Assembly (NCBI GenBank): GCA_032718475.1
Contig: JAUCBJ010005789.1
Location: 1 to 50,428, forward strand
Origin: Nemertoderma westbladi
Taxonomy: Eukaryota > Xenacoelomorpha > Nemertodermatida > Nemertodermatidae
Reading direction: 5' to 3'
DNA: 50,428 nucleotides
This document shows positions 1 through 9,484 of this stretch, in pieces. Under the pieces are notes generated by a model, which did no database searches, was not told where the DNA came from, and saw nothing but the letters and a program-made list of their open reading frames with translations. Numbering within the stretch: position 1 is the first letter of the stretch; each line of letters opens with the position of its first letter. The translations under genes and the position numbers were made by a program.

Positions 1-35
1 TCCTTGTGACATGAATTAAAATTAGAGTCTCCATA

Positions 36-965
36 CTACTACTACTACTAGGTCGAGCGAACTCGGACAGTGGAAATGAGATCCTTCCAGGCTTCCCGAT
101 TCTCCATAGTTGTCGCAATTTCGTTTCTTACAAGTCCAGTATCCCTTTCAAGTTGGTATTTATGTGTTATAGCAAGTCGTCCACCTTTTGTCTTTCCTTG
201 TGTTGGTTGCCAGAAAAGTAGATCTGGTATGACTACTTGCTTCTCCAGATATGAAATAAACAATATAACAACACAATGCCAGCGACAATTACTTCTGGTA
301 TTCCATAAGCTCTTAGTATTTCCAGCATTTTAACTCTTTCGATGGAGTACAATGCTTTCTGGAAATCCACAAATTCCTTTAACCAACCTCCTTAGCGCCA
401 GTATCTGAGCTATTGTTGATCTATTTGGTCGAAATCCGTTTTGGCTCTTACGCAGTAGTTTCTCTATGTGAGGCCTAATCCTATATAGAATCATTTTATT
501 GTATATTTTGGCAGCTACCACAAGCGGACAGATCCCACGATAGTTTGTTGGTATACCGAGGTCTCCTTTCTTGGGGAGAGGCTTTAGTTGACCTTTAGTC
601 CAAATTGGTGGTGGCTTTTCCCCTTTTAACATCCGGTTGCAAACATTCAATAATGGTCTATTTAGCACTCCGGTTTTCCATACCTCCGCTGGGATTTCAT
701 CTAATCCACTCGCTTTATTATTGGACATGCTTTTAATGCTTCTTTGGAGTTCGGCAGGTGTGAAGTCCCCTGTTTCTATAGGTAGTGCCTTGTCAGTTAC
801 TTTGCTTGCAGGGCAGACCTCGATGTTTGGTGGCTGCCAAAGCAAGTTGCTGAAGTGATCTTTCCATTTCCCAACACGTTCTTCAGGACTATCGGCTTTG
901 AGGCGCCCCTTTGCACAACTTTTCCAACCATATTTACCTCATTTACAATTTGACAGGTAAGTCTT
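36..965 (-). pseudogene. RTE-like LINE reverse transcriptase remnant, internally deleted
   Basis: Read on the minus strand, the stretch from about 960 to 330 encodes the front of a non-LTR reverse transcriptase: ADSPEERVGKWKDHFSNLL, then NKASGLDEIPAEVWK, then NYRGICPL and NGFRPNRSTIAQILALRRL. Near 395-365 the frame shifts and the text goes on in another frame as VDFQKALYSIERVKMLEILR, which is the place of the FxxAFDS palm motif. It then jumps at about 255 to the C-terminal tail WQPTQGKTKGGRL...LERDTG...TTMENREAWKDL. The YADD palm motif and most of the thumb are missing, so this is a dead copy with an internal deletion. It ends in a short (TAG)n run at 36-51, as microsatellite tails do in RTE-type LINEs. 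The clade is judged by motif memory and is not certain. Confidence 0.8.
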
Positions 966-1969
966 GATTGTTGATATATGTAAGCAGATGTAATCCATGT
1001 TGTTATGAGGTGCAAGATGTGTTTAGTAATAAAATAAAGGTGCAAGAGGTGTTTAGTAAGTAATAAAATAAATAAAGAAAAGGTTATACTTTTCTAGGTC
1101 CAATTTTTCTATAACTATGGGTGCCGTGTATGTATATGTATATGTATATTTTATAAATTGGCAATATTTCTGTAATGATATTCTGCTGTCGTAATATGTG
1201 GACAAATAATAGATTTACGATTAATTGTATTATGGTATTATGTTGTTACTGTTATTGAGCTCTGGTGTTTTTGTCTAGTTATTATTTGCCAATAAACTAT
1301 CTATCTATCTAATGTCTTCAATTTTATCCTTTATATATATACTTCTCCTGGCTGGTGTTACAGTATAGGCCACTTTAAGACTTATTTAGCTTTCTCAACC
1401 TTGAAATGATTTCGGTTGTGGTTGTTCGGTTTTTACTTTGTAGGCTATCTTTAGATCTCCTCTCTTACAAAGTAAACTCATAGTCTTGCCATGTCACATG
1501 CTGCTTTTGTTTGGCTAATTTCTTGTAGGGCTTTATTTGGGCCTCTCACAAAGCTCTAAGGCCCCCATTCACTGTGGAGACAAGCTTGAATACGAAGCTA
1601 TTGTACATAATAAGACCCAATTCAAATTGGCTCCCTTCCCTGTAATATTTGTTAGAGCAACGCTGTACTGAGGCTTTAGGTTAGGCAAACCATCTCGCGG
1701 GCGATGTGATGTGAAGACAGCTTGAAGCAGCTGCCCGATGATCCAGTTTCACGCGTGGGTAGGTTTAACGGAAATAATACGCTGCTGCTACAAGCGAGAT
1801 ACAGTCACAGAGCACAGAGGGCTGAGGGCACTCAGCTTATTGTAATGAATGCAGTTTGGCTTCAAGCCTAACTTACTGTATAAGTTATTGAGTTATCTTG
1901 AGAGGCATGTGGTCAGTAAATTGGGGAGCGGGGAAAACGGATGCAGAGTATATTGGTGCAGCTTTGTAA
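966..1969. other. Probable intronic DNA with a LINE/SINE-type 3' tail
   Basis: No coding exon is visible. TA-rich microsatellite lies at about 1128-1150. At 1290-1311 an AATAAA-type end runs directly into (CTAT)n, which looks like the 3' tail of a + strand LINE or SINE; its body cannot be delimited by eye. The rest is unassigned. Confidence 0.4.
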
Positions 1970-2364
1970 CAGGCCCGTAGCCAGGATTTTAAAAGGGCGG
2001 TTCGTTTTTTCAAAAAAGGGCATTTCTTTAATTTGTAAAAATAATGACAAATATCCATTGGTTTAGCCAGGGTTGTGGATGGATGATCTGAAACTCGATA
2101 CGAAATGTGTGGGGCACTTTTTAAAGCATATTGATACTGGGATAATGTGAACCATAACTGTTCTATGCAGCTGCTAATGTAACTTTAACATTTGCTTTGC
2201 CGGAAAGGGCTCTTTTACGAATAAGTGAATATAAAAAGAGAATATTTCTCAAAAAGGTGAGTATAAAAAGGGCACATTTCCCAAACATCGGTTCATATAA
2301 AAGGGCACTTTTCTCAAAAGGGCGATTCGTTCGAACCAACGAAACCCCCCAGGCTATGGGCCTG
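1970..2364. mobile_element. 395-bp inverted-repeat element (MITE-like), possible 5-bp TSD
   Basis: The left end reads CAGGCCCGTAGCCAGG and the reverse complement of the right end reads CAGGCCCATAGCCTGG, giving imperfect terminal inverted repeats of about 16-20 bp. TGTAA directly precedes the left end (1965-1969) and directly follows the right end (2365-2369), which fits a 5-bp target-site duplication. The interior holds degenerate copies of a roughly 35-bp motif built on AAAAAGGGCACTTTT. There is no transposase, so this is a non-autonomous element. From memory, elements with GGCCCGTAGCCAGG-like ends are common in marine invertebrates; the superfamily is unknown to me. Confidence 0.65.
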
Positions 2365-2369
2365 TGTAA

Positions 2370-2861
2370 TCCAAGACTAAACACTGCTTATTGTATGAGA
2401 GTGTTTGCATCATACTATCAATACATTATGTAGCTTCGCCAATAAAATGGAAATAAAATTAATGAATTTGTTATTATAATGCGGGTTTGTTTGACTGTAT
2501 ATTCTTATAAAAGGATTAATCGGATAGGCCCGGGCCTATATTGTATGTTAAATAAATATTAGAAATAAGTAACACAGGAAAGCCCCATTACACGGAAAAT
2601 ATTATATTTACTGTTATACGCAAGTGGAAGTGGGGCCAACTAACTGGTACCTATAGCATAGCTAGTGAAGGTGCCAGCCAGTTTTGAAGGGTATGGGATT
2701 GGCTACACCAAAGTCGAATTTCAAATTGAATGGCCCTGAAAACTCAAAGATTGTTGGGTTAATTAAGCCTTAATAGCGGCAGGTGATAGTAATTGTCCTG
2801 GGTTGCTGAGCGGGTCGAGTAGTTATGTATAGAAGAGGTTTTGGCGAAACGAAGGGCTATA
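2370..2861. other. Unassigned, probably intronic
   Basis: AT-rich sequence with no splice-bounded coding segment, tandem repeat or RNA gene that I can support. Confidence 0.4.
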
Positions 2862-3270
2862 GAGGACAAGGGATTAACAGTTTTAGAATTAATATCACAA
2901 ACAAACCTACTTGGTGTTTATAGAGAGATTTAAGAGGTAAATTACCTAGAGATTTGTATATAGAAGCAGACGAATATTGGTAGTGACTAAAGGTTATACT
3001 GTACATCTACTGTAATAAGTTTATAATACGTAATGATTTGAGTGTAGCATTATAAGTACCTCCACAAAGTAGAATACCGTAGTGCAGATAAGGTGAATTA
3101 GAGAAAATTAGAATGCGTAAAGGAAAAATATAACGAAGTTTATAGAATATACCTGATATTTTACTAATTTTACCTACGTCGGTCTTCCAATTTAACTGAT
3201 TATCTTCCCAAATTCCAAGAAATTTCGTACTTTCAGTACGTCTAACATAGCGCGCGATTATGGAATTTGG
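2862..3270 (-). pseudogene. Decayed CR1/Jockey-like LINE reverse-transcriptase C-terminus
   Basis: The minus strand translates to a degraded post-palm segment of a LINE reverse transcriptase: TKFLGIWEDNQLNWKTDVGK, KISGIFYKLRYIFPLRIL, a YLHYGILLCGG core, and LPLKSLYKHQVGLFV. This matches the usual order in such proteins (FLGV..D..LNW..HI, YKLR..LP, L.YC...WG, LPL..LYK.Q). There is a stop after NLLQ and at least one frame change, so it is not functional. It is a different element from the intact LINE next to it. Confidence 0.7.
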
Positions 3271-3558
3271 GTAGAATTATTTACTGTATGAGGGACACCA
3301 CAGGTTAGCGGTTCTAGAGAAGAGGTATGGTTATCATTTCATTTCATTCATTTAATAATCAAATAAGATTGATATTTAAAATATATATTATGCACAATAT
3401 ATTAAGTAAAATATGGTAGTACGTCCAGAGATAAAAAAAAAAGAACAACAATTATTACTAAAGATCACAAAGATAAATTCCGTGTATGGGCTGAAGATTT
3501 ACAATAATTTAACTGCAAAGTTTATAGGCAAAAGCACAAAAATACATAAAATAGCGTG

Positions 3559-6500
3559 TTAGTATTGGACAGCTGTGTATTCCATAATGCGTTTTATTTT
3601 TGATTCAAGCGAAATAGATCGTAATGAAAAGCAAGAGCCAATGAATTGATCAGTAACTATGTTTGACACTGTGGGTTTTCCTATTTCGATTTGAGCGATA
3701 AGCCCAGGTGAGTCATACTTATAGGTGAGGATCGATTCCAGTCCTGGCAAGGAGAATGACTTCCGTGCGCCGACATAACTACTGGTAAGACCTCTGTAGT
3801 CCATTGGGTTACTACGGTTCTTTATGATACAGAATCTGAAACCAAGTTGGAGAGGTGTGTTAGGACAGGACAAAGAACGGAAGATAGTGCTAACGGAATT
3901 GCGATACGCTTCAATGGATAGAGGTCTACAGTGAGTCACTTGATATAGTGTTGCATTACCAATATAAGAGCCAAGGTGCAGGAGGCTCCTCAGAACTTTC
4001 CTATAGTAGCAATCTAACTTATCCACCTCAGAGGCGCTGAATGCTCCAATGTTGAACTTAAGGGAGTTGAGTAGTACTGGTAAAACCAGTGATCGCCATA
4101 GCTTGAAAATAACAACAGGCTCAAGCCACTGCGTCGTCCAACCATTGGTGTGAAACACTTGAGACATCATCGCAAGTGTTTGTACGGAATCAGATAATGC
4201 AGTATCTGAGTTAGTTAATTTGTATCCAAGTATGCTAAGGTGGTTGGAATTAGTGACCAAGGTACCAGCAATGTTAATAAAGCATGGGATATGTGCTTTG
4301 GTTCGGTGAATCATACACCATTTCGTTTTACTAGACTCTATGATTAGGTTGACCCGAGAAGCCTCAACTTTGATTATTTCCGACATTGCTTCAATGTCTG
4401 CAGGTGATGTCGCCAGTAATAAAAAGTCATCTGCATATGTAAAGGCGCCAAACCAAACCGAGTTTATTCTGCAGCCTAACTGAGAGTCCTCAAGACCTTT
4501 GATAATGCCCTTTGTGTATAAGTTAAACAGTGCTGGTGATAATAGGGAGCCCTGTTTCACACCATGCCGGACCCCGATTGGTGTAAGGTCGACGCGGTTT
4601 CCAAACTTAAGAAAGATGCAACTACATTGGTAGTAAGCTAGAAGAGTTCGAACAACATAAGGGTTGATGACTTCCAATAGTTTGTCGGCCAATATAAAAT
4701 GGTCCACTTCATCAAACGCTGACTTGAGATCGAGCTGACATACAAAAATATTAGAGTTGTTGGAGAGAAAATATTCAATGCATTCTAACATCGTACCGAT
4801 AACAATGTCTGTACCTATCCCTTTTTTATAAGCTGTCTGATGGTCATGGGTAAGAATCGGGCCCAAGTAGTGCACCAGGACGATACGTTCAAATACCTTA
4901 GCAAAAATGCTGATGGATGCTATAGGCCTATAAGATGTTGGTTCCAGTTTGTCTTTACCTTTCCCTTTAAAGAGGCTTGTAAGCAAAGAATGACCAAATA
5001 AAGATGGGACAGCGCCTAGGGAAAAGCAATTATTAATAATTTGACTCAATACATGGCAAATGGGATATGGGTCAAGATGGAGCAGGTGTTCCGCTGTAAG
5101 GGATGCACAGTCGGCGGCTTTCCTTTTAGAAAGGTTGAGTATAGCCTTCTGAATAGCGAGAGGTGAGATATTTGGCGGAGTAGAGTCACTACATGCTGTT
5201 TCAAGTTTGTCGTACATATTCCCGGCTTTGACAGGGTCATCATCATGTGATAAGTTTTTGTAGTAATGTGTTCTCAATTTGGATTGTGTGGACAATGGTA
5301 TTGGATCCTCCTGTGTTTTCCTCTTTATATTGCTCCAGAAGTGTCTCGGGTTGCTGCTGTGAATGCGCATCTGCTTGTGGACTCTGTTAGCAACTATATT
5401 TTTGCTGAGAAAATTTTTCATCCGGCGAGTGGCCCGTTTAGAATCCTTAAATGCAGTTCTAACAGCATCATCCTCATTTTTGCCCTGTTGACACCAAAGT
5501 TTATATAACTGGGAAGTAGTTTGGCTTCGCCTGCGTAGCATATTCGAGCGTATACGAATATTCCTGCTCAACCTAAGTGGCCTACGTGTTGGTATATGGG
5601 CATTAGCTGCATTAAATATTGCATCCTGGACCTGAATCATTTGATAATCGAGATTGGCCACAGATGAGTTACCGTTTGGTGATTTGTGATGGAGAAGGGT
5701 GCACAAAACTTTATTCACATCATCTTTATAATTTTCTATCTGTTTTTCACTAGCTCTATCCCAGTCGAAATGACGTAAGTTTCGAGTAGCACAGTGTACC
5801 TTAGTATCTATATCACTATCCTTATTGGGAGTGGTGGGGCCTATGGAGATATTCACAGCAATGGGAACATGATCTGAGAAATTTGTGACTGGGTCATCAT
5901 CAAAGACACGGCCAGTGTCTATCCAGGGAATGCACCTAGTAGTTGTTATAATGTGGTCAATATATGACTGTCCCCGCCCTCTAAAAGTACAGCAGGGACC
6001 AGTGAATGGTTGTAGTGTGTCAATGGCTGTCATTTTATTCGATTCAAGAAAGGCATGCAACATGTTTCCCCAAGGTGTAGCAGTAGCCCTTGCATATCGG
6101 GGTCCTTGCAATGGTCCAAGATCTGCATTTGTGTCAGCCAGAATGAAGGGTATATGAGAGTCATGTTGCTTCACAATAGCCTGCAATCGTCCAAGGAAAT
6201 CCTTATATAATAAGCTATCTTTATTTGCATCTGGTGCATAGCAGGACAATAAAAGAAGTTTCTCTTGATTGGAATCATCAGTCACCATTGTTATTCCCAC
6301 AATGTCATCACCAGATGAGACACAGGACCAATTGGTTGTAAGACTCTTTTTGAAGAATAGTGCACAGCCACCAGCACCTCGGCGTCTGTTAGGGTTGTTC
6401 ATTAGTCTACTAGATATGTGTACACAATGAAAATTATTGTCAAGAGTTTTCAAGAGATTTACACATTCAGTTTTATCGAGCCAATGTTCCTGTATTGCTA

Positions 6501-6756
6501 CGACATTGTGCTTGGTAAGTAGATCTGCAATATAGTGGCTACTGGTGGAGAACCCACGTACATTGTATGTTGCAAGACTTAGATGTGTGTAGCTATTATT
6601 CAACTTATCTTCTTCAGCAGCAAAGGAGACTGTGTTAAACCAATTGTCGGGCCTCAACAGGTCTTCGATACTGTCTGTGGTAATCTGTCTGCTCCCAGAA
6701 CTTGGACTTGTAGATCCACTCACGACAGTGTATACCTTCCGGCCAGAAATATGGAT
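3559..6756 (-). CDS. LINE ORF2: APE endonuclease and reverse transcriptase
   Basis: Open for 1065 residues without an ATG in the first hundred; the frame opens after a stop at 6757-6759. The N-terminal third is an apurinic-like endonuclease that nicks target DNA. Its motifs, in order: TYNVRG (about 6565), QEHW (about 6490), LADTNAD (about 6130), SYIDHI (about 5955), FSDHVPI (about 5870). The reverse transcriptase follows: SYRPIASIS (about 4930), DLKSAFDEVDH (about 4735), GVKQGSLLSPALFNLY (about 4545), and the catalytic FTYADDFLLL (about 4440). No catalytic residue appears lost and no internal stop breaks the frame, so the copy could still be competent. It is in the +1 frame relative to ORF1, with 122 nt of overlap. 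I place it in the Jockey/CR1-like APE-type LINEs but cannot name the clade. Confidence 0.9.
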   Translation of the reverse strand: MHISGRKVYTVVSGSTSPSSGSRQITTDSIEDLLRPDNWFNTVSFAAEEDKLNNSYTHLSLATYNVRGFSTSSHYIADLLTKHNVVAIQEHWLDKTECVNLLKTLDNNFHCVHISSRLMNNPNRRRGAGGCALFFKKSLTTNWSCVSSGDDIVGITMVTDDSNQEKLLLLSCYAPDANKDSLLYKDFLGRLQAIVKQHDSHIPFILADTNADLGPLQGPRYARATATPWGNMLHAFLESNKMTAIDTLQPFTGPCCTFRGRGQSYIDHIITTTRCIPWIDTGRVFDDDPVTNFSDHVPIAVNISIGPTTPNKDSDIDTKVHCATRNLRHFDWDRASEKQIENYKDDVNKVLCTLLHHKSPNGNSSVANLDYQMIQVQDAIFNAANAHIPTRRPLRLSRNIRIRSNMLRRRSQTTSQLYKLWCQQGKNEDDAVRTAFKDSKRATRRMKNFLSKNIVANRVHKQMRIHSSNPRHFWSNIKRKTQEDPIPLSTQSKLRTHYYKNLSHDDDPVKAGNMYDKLETACSDSTPPNISPLAIQKAILNLSKRKAADCASLTAEHLLHLDPYPICHVLSQIINNCFSLGAVPSLFGHSLLTSLFKGKGKDKLEPTSYRPIASISIFAKVFERIVLVHYLGPILTHDHQTAYKKGIGTDIVIGTMLECIEYFLSNNSNIFVCQLDLKSAFDEVDHFILADKLLEVINPYVVRTLLAYYQCSCIFLKFGNRVDLTPIGVRHGVKQGSLLSPALFNLYTKGIIKGLEDSQLGCRINSVWFGAFTYADDFLLLATSPADIEAMSEIIKVEASRVNLIIESSKTKWCMIHRTKAHIPCFINIAGTLVTNSNHLSILGYKLTNSDTALSDSVQTLAMMSQVFHTNGWTTQWLEPVVIFKLWRSLVLPVLLNSLKFNIGAFSASEVDKLDCYYRKVLRSLLHLGSYIGNATLYQVTHCRPLSIEAYRNSVSTIFRSLSCPNTPLQLGFRFCIIKNRSNPMDYRGLTSSYVGARKSFSLPGLESILTYKYDSPGLIAQIEIGKPTVSNIVTDQFIGSCFSLRSISLESKIKRIMEYTAVQY

Positions 6757-8677
6757 TCAATAATCGTTCAAGGTTATTCAAGTCAGTAACTATTCTCATG
6801 TTTTTGGAATTTCTATCCTTGTCAAACCTTGTTGTTATGCGCTCAGTGTTAACATTCCTCTCTGATAGATAAGCAATAACATCCTCTTCGGAGTTGCCAC
6901 AGTTTATTCGACTGACAAATACCGAGGTTTTCCTCTTCACTTCAGTAGGTCGCAGTTGCGAAGGTCTATTTGGAGTATAGTTTGGTGGCTTTGTTACATT
7001 TCCTCGCACATCTACACATGCTCCTACATCTTTAATATTTGTAGCTTTCTGATTTACTAAGTTGGATTTGCTTAGTAGTTCCCTAGGGGTAAGCTGCGCT
7101 CTTGATTTAGTGGAAGATTTGGCGGAGAGGGGATTGTTTACATGGCCAGATGGTTCTGAAAGAGGTGCGTATCTGCTTCCAACTGGAATGCTGCCCTTCT
7201 TGCTACTGTTGAGATTTGGACGTGGTGGTTTAGGTTTAGCAGTATGCCTATGGTCCGGTGTTATCCATGTGCCTCCACTGAGAGGTTTGACACAGTTATG
7301 ATATCTCATATTTTCTTGAGATGGAGTCTTGAGCTGTGGATGAACCACTCTAGGTGGGCTATGAGCAATATGTTTAGGGGAAATCGAGTCCACAACAATA
7401 TACCTATCAGGAGATGGAGTCCTTTTTGGCAGGATAACAGAATTAGACTTTTCTGACTTTTCCACTGATGTTAGTTGAATTAATGTCTGTTCTAATCTTC
7501 CTAGTTGGCCTTGAAGGATTACTCGATTATGGCGTTCCAGGCTTAGTTCCTCTTGTATGCCTTTGATATTTTCATGGAGTGATATATTATCTTTTTCTAC
7601 TATGGCAAGCCTGGTTTGAATAGTAGATATGGCACTAAGAAAATCGTTTCTTAAAGAAGTTAAAGTGTATTCATCATCTGCAGTGTCAGCCTTTCTTAGA
7701 CGCTTTCTACAAGGTTCGGTTAGAAGCTTTTCGTGTAGACAGCGAAGAAGCTCAAAAATGTCATTAGCTACCTCAGCTGGTGATGATCGTGGTTTCAACT
7801 GCAGAGTAAAACTCTGTGTGGGTGTAAGGAATGGCTTGATAGACTGAAATAACTCATCCCGTTTGGCAAAATTATCTTTTATATCATTCTGAAGTATTTG
7901 CCGTATTGCTTCTTTCCTAGGGTGGGACATGAGGTCTATATCTATGTTTGTTTGGTTTAAATTTATTTTCGTGTCCATTGCTGATATCAATGGTGGAGAA
8001 GCAGATGTATTGATATTTATGTCCCTGATGCAATGTTGCAGCCAATTGCGTAGTTCATTACTATCTGAATATACTGGTTGTATGGTTGCACAGTCAGTAG
8101 ATAAGGCAAGGGCATACAAGCATACAAATGCACCACAGTCATATCCATTATGTTGCTTCGGGAATGGTGAAATGTAGGACTCATCAACTTTCCAAGGTTC
8201 AGAGCTATGATTGATCTTGTGGACAAGATTGAGTAGTTTACAGATAGTATGGGTTGTACTGTTTGCTGCTGTTTTGTTCATGCTGCATAGTGTATAAACT
8301 GATTTGGTTTGATTATCTGCTACATGTAGAACGAAGTGGGATCTGATGCATTCAGGAAATAGCATTAGTGGCATTGTAGCTGTGTTACAGACACAAGTAA
8401 TGTAGGAAATAGCACTGGACACATCGAAGTTGAACTGATTCAGTTTATCACACAGTGCAGAGTCAATGCACGCGACACTATCTACTCTGCGATCAAGTAT
8501 GGAAAGAAAAGAGTCCACAATAAGCGTGGACAGAAATTGGTCTTCTTTAAAGTAAGCCCAGTCAGGGTCACATGGCTTAAGGAGAACCAATCCCCGCTTC
8601 CTAGGCTGTGATGTGGCTGCACATACTACTGCTTCATCATTGAATCCTCGACTAAGGTCAGGGTAACTGGCACAAAT
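6635..8677 (-). CDS. LINE ORF1: C48/Ulp1-like protease, coiled coil, RRM-like domain
   Basis: Open for 680 residues, with no ATG near its start: the frame opens just after a stop at 8678-8680, and the first in-frame Met is about 100 residues in. The first third resembles SUMO-protease (peptidase C48) folds. SHFVLHVAD holds the candidate His (codon 8336-8338), and KQHNGYDCGAFVCLYAL holds the oxyanion Gln (8153-8155) and nucleophile Cys (8135-8137). Seventeen residues after the His, where SENP/Ulp1 enzymes have the triad Asp, this protein has Cys (8285-8287), so activity is uncertain. A heptad-like region follows at about 7660-7465 (SLRNDFLSAISTIQTRL onward), and then a TSVFVSRI...EEDVIAYL segment at about 6930-6725, typical of RNA-binding ORF1 C-termini. 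Its last 122 nt overlap ORF2. Confidence 0.75.
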   Translation of the reverse strand: MCASYPDLSRGFNDEAVVCAATSQPRKRGLVLLKPCDPDWAYFKEDQFLSTLIVDSFLSILDRRVDSVACIDSALCDKLNQFNFDVSSAISYITCVCNTATMPLMLFPECIRSHFVLHVADNQTKSVYTLCSMNKTAANSTTHTICKLLNLVHKINHSSEPWKVDESYISPFPKQHNGYDCGAFVCLYALALSTDCATIQPVYSDSNELRNWLQHCIRDININTSASPPLISAMDTKINLNQTNIDIDLMSHPRKEAIRQILQNDIKDNFAKRDELFQSIKPFLTPTQSFTLQLKPRSSPAEVANDIFELLRCLHEKLLTEPCRKRLRKADTADDEYTLTSLRNDFLSAISTIQTRLAIVEKDNISLHENIKGIQEELSLERHNRVILQGQLGRLEQTLIQLTSVEKSEKSNSVILPKRTPSPDRYIVVDSISPKHIAHSPPRVVHPQLKTPSQENMRYHNCVKPLSGGTWITPDHRHTAKPKPPRPNLNSSKKGSIPVGSRYAPLSEPSGHVNNPLSAKSSTKSRAQLTPRELLSKSNLVNQKATNIKDVGACVDVRGNVTKPPNYTPNRPSQLRPTEVKRKTSVFVSRINCGNSEEDVIAYLSERNVNTERITTRFDKDRNSKNMRIVTDLNNLERLLNPYFWPEGIHCREWIYKSKFWEQTDYHRQYRRPVEARQLV

Positions 8678-8697
8678 TCAACATCTGATGAGCCCGA

Positions 8698-9192
8698 TTC
8701 TCACGATATGTCACGTGAGTGAATCCCTGGTATATGTCACGTGAGTGAATCCCTGGTATATGTCACGTGAGTGAATCCCTGGTATATGTCACGTCAATGG
8801 ATCTCTGGTATATGTCACGTCAGTGAATCCCTGGAGCATGTCACGTGAGTGAATCTGGTATATGTCACGTGAATTAATCCCTGGTATATGTCACGTGAGT
8901 GAATAAATCCCTGGTATATGTCACGTGAGTGAATCCCTGGTATTTGTCACGTGGATGAATCCCTGGTATATGTCACGTGAGTGAATCCCTGGTATTTGTC
9001 ACGTGGATGAATCCCTGGTATATGTCACGTGAGTGAATCCCTGGTATATGTCACGTGAGTGAATTCCTGTTATATGTCATGTGAGTGAATCCCTGGTATA
9101 TGTCACGTGATTGAATCCCTGTTATATCACGTGGTTGAATCCCTGGTATAGGTCACGTGAGTGAATCCTTGCTATATCACGTTGTTGAATCT
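8698..9192. repeat. 26-bp minisatellite rich in CACGTG E-boxes, about 19 copies
   Basis: Tandem units of TATATGTCACGTGAGTGAAT followed by CCCTGG, with variants of 22 to 30 bp. About 15 of 19 units keep the palindrome CACGTG; others read CACGTC, CATGTG or CACGTT. The last units decay towards 9230. The array starts exactly where the minus-strand LINE ends and lies about 100 bp before the first FBXL exon in the window. Confidence 0.9.
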
Positions 9193-9292
9193 ATATTATG
9201 AGTCGTGCTCTCGTGAGTTAGTAAATGTAATGTCACGGGAATGGATCATTGTTTGTATCACATGACTTTACTCACTTGCGTTTTTTGGACAG

Positions 9293-9484
9293 GCGGTAGG
9301 TGACGAGGGTATACAAGCGGTCGCCTCAAGCTGTCATCTACTTTCCTTCCTCTGTCTGTCTGGCTGCACCAATCTCACAGATGTTTCTCTCCACGCTTTA
9401 ACCACAGGCTGTAAGGACCTAAGGACCCTGGAACTAGCAGGTTGCGCCCAGTTTACCGACAACGGATTCCAGACGTTAGCTAGG
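9293..9484 (+). CDS. FBXL20: FBXL20/FBXL2-like gene, LRR exon (first in window)
   Basis: Encodes 64 residues beginning AVGDEGIQAVASSCHLL, with SGCTNLTDVSLHALTTGC and LAGCAQFTDNGFQTLAR. These are cysteine-containing leucine-rich repeats with the L..C..(L/I)TD..L pattern of FBXL proteins, and they align by eye with human FBXL20 (SGCSNITDAILNALGQNC, QLTDVGFTTLAR). FBXL proteins are substrate receptors of SCF ubiquitin ligases: the F-box (outside the window) binds SKP1 and the LRR solenoid binds the target. The acceptor is TTTTTTGGACAG at 9281-9292; another AG at 9298-9299 is possible but has a poorer tract. The donor is AGG then GTTGGT at 9485, weaker than the other donors of the gene, but phase and homology require it. 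The symbol denotes orthology to FBXL20/FBXL2, which I cannot separate. Confidence 0.9.

Larger units (their letters stand above)
3337..8697 (-). mobile_element. Nearly complete two-ORF LINE with Ulp1-like protease ORF1
   Basis: A minus-strand non-LTR retrotransposon of about 5.4 kb. ORF1 (8677 to 6635) carries a C48-like cysteine-protease domain, a coiled coil and an RRM-like C-terminus. ORF2 (6756 to 3559) carries an APE endonuclease and a reverse transcriptase with catalytic motifs intact. After the ORF2 stop, a 3' UTR of about 220 bp seems to end at about 3337-3356 in a short AAATG/AATGA-type repeat rather than poly(A), as in CR1/L2-like groups. The 5' border is the start of a 26-bp minisatellite near 8697. 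It lies antisense to the FBXL gene, most likely in an intron. Long open frames suggest a recent insertion. Exact borders and clade are inferred. Confidence 0.75.

Noticed and set aside
6635-6789. + strand frames opposite the LINE, for example 5885-6157 and 7062-7301
   Set aside because: Shadows of ORF1 and ORF2 on the other strand, without motifs.
8678-9240. Further FBXL exons in the E-box array or under the LINE
   Set aside because: I looked for the preceding FBXL20 LRRs and the F-box in 1-9292 and found no matching segment; they are presumably further left.
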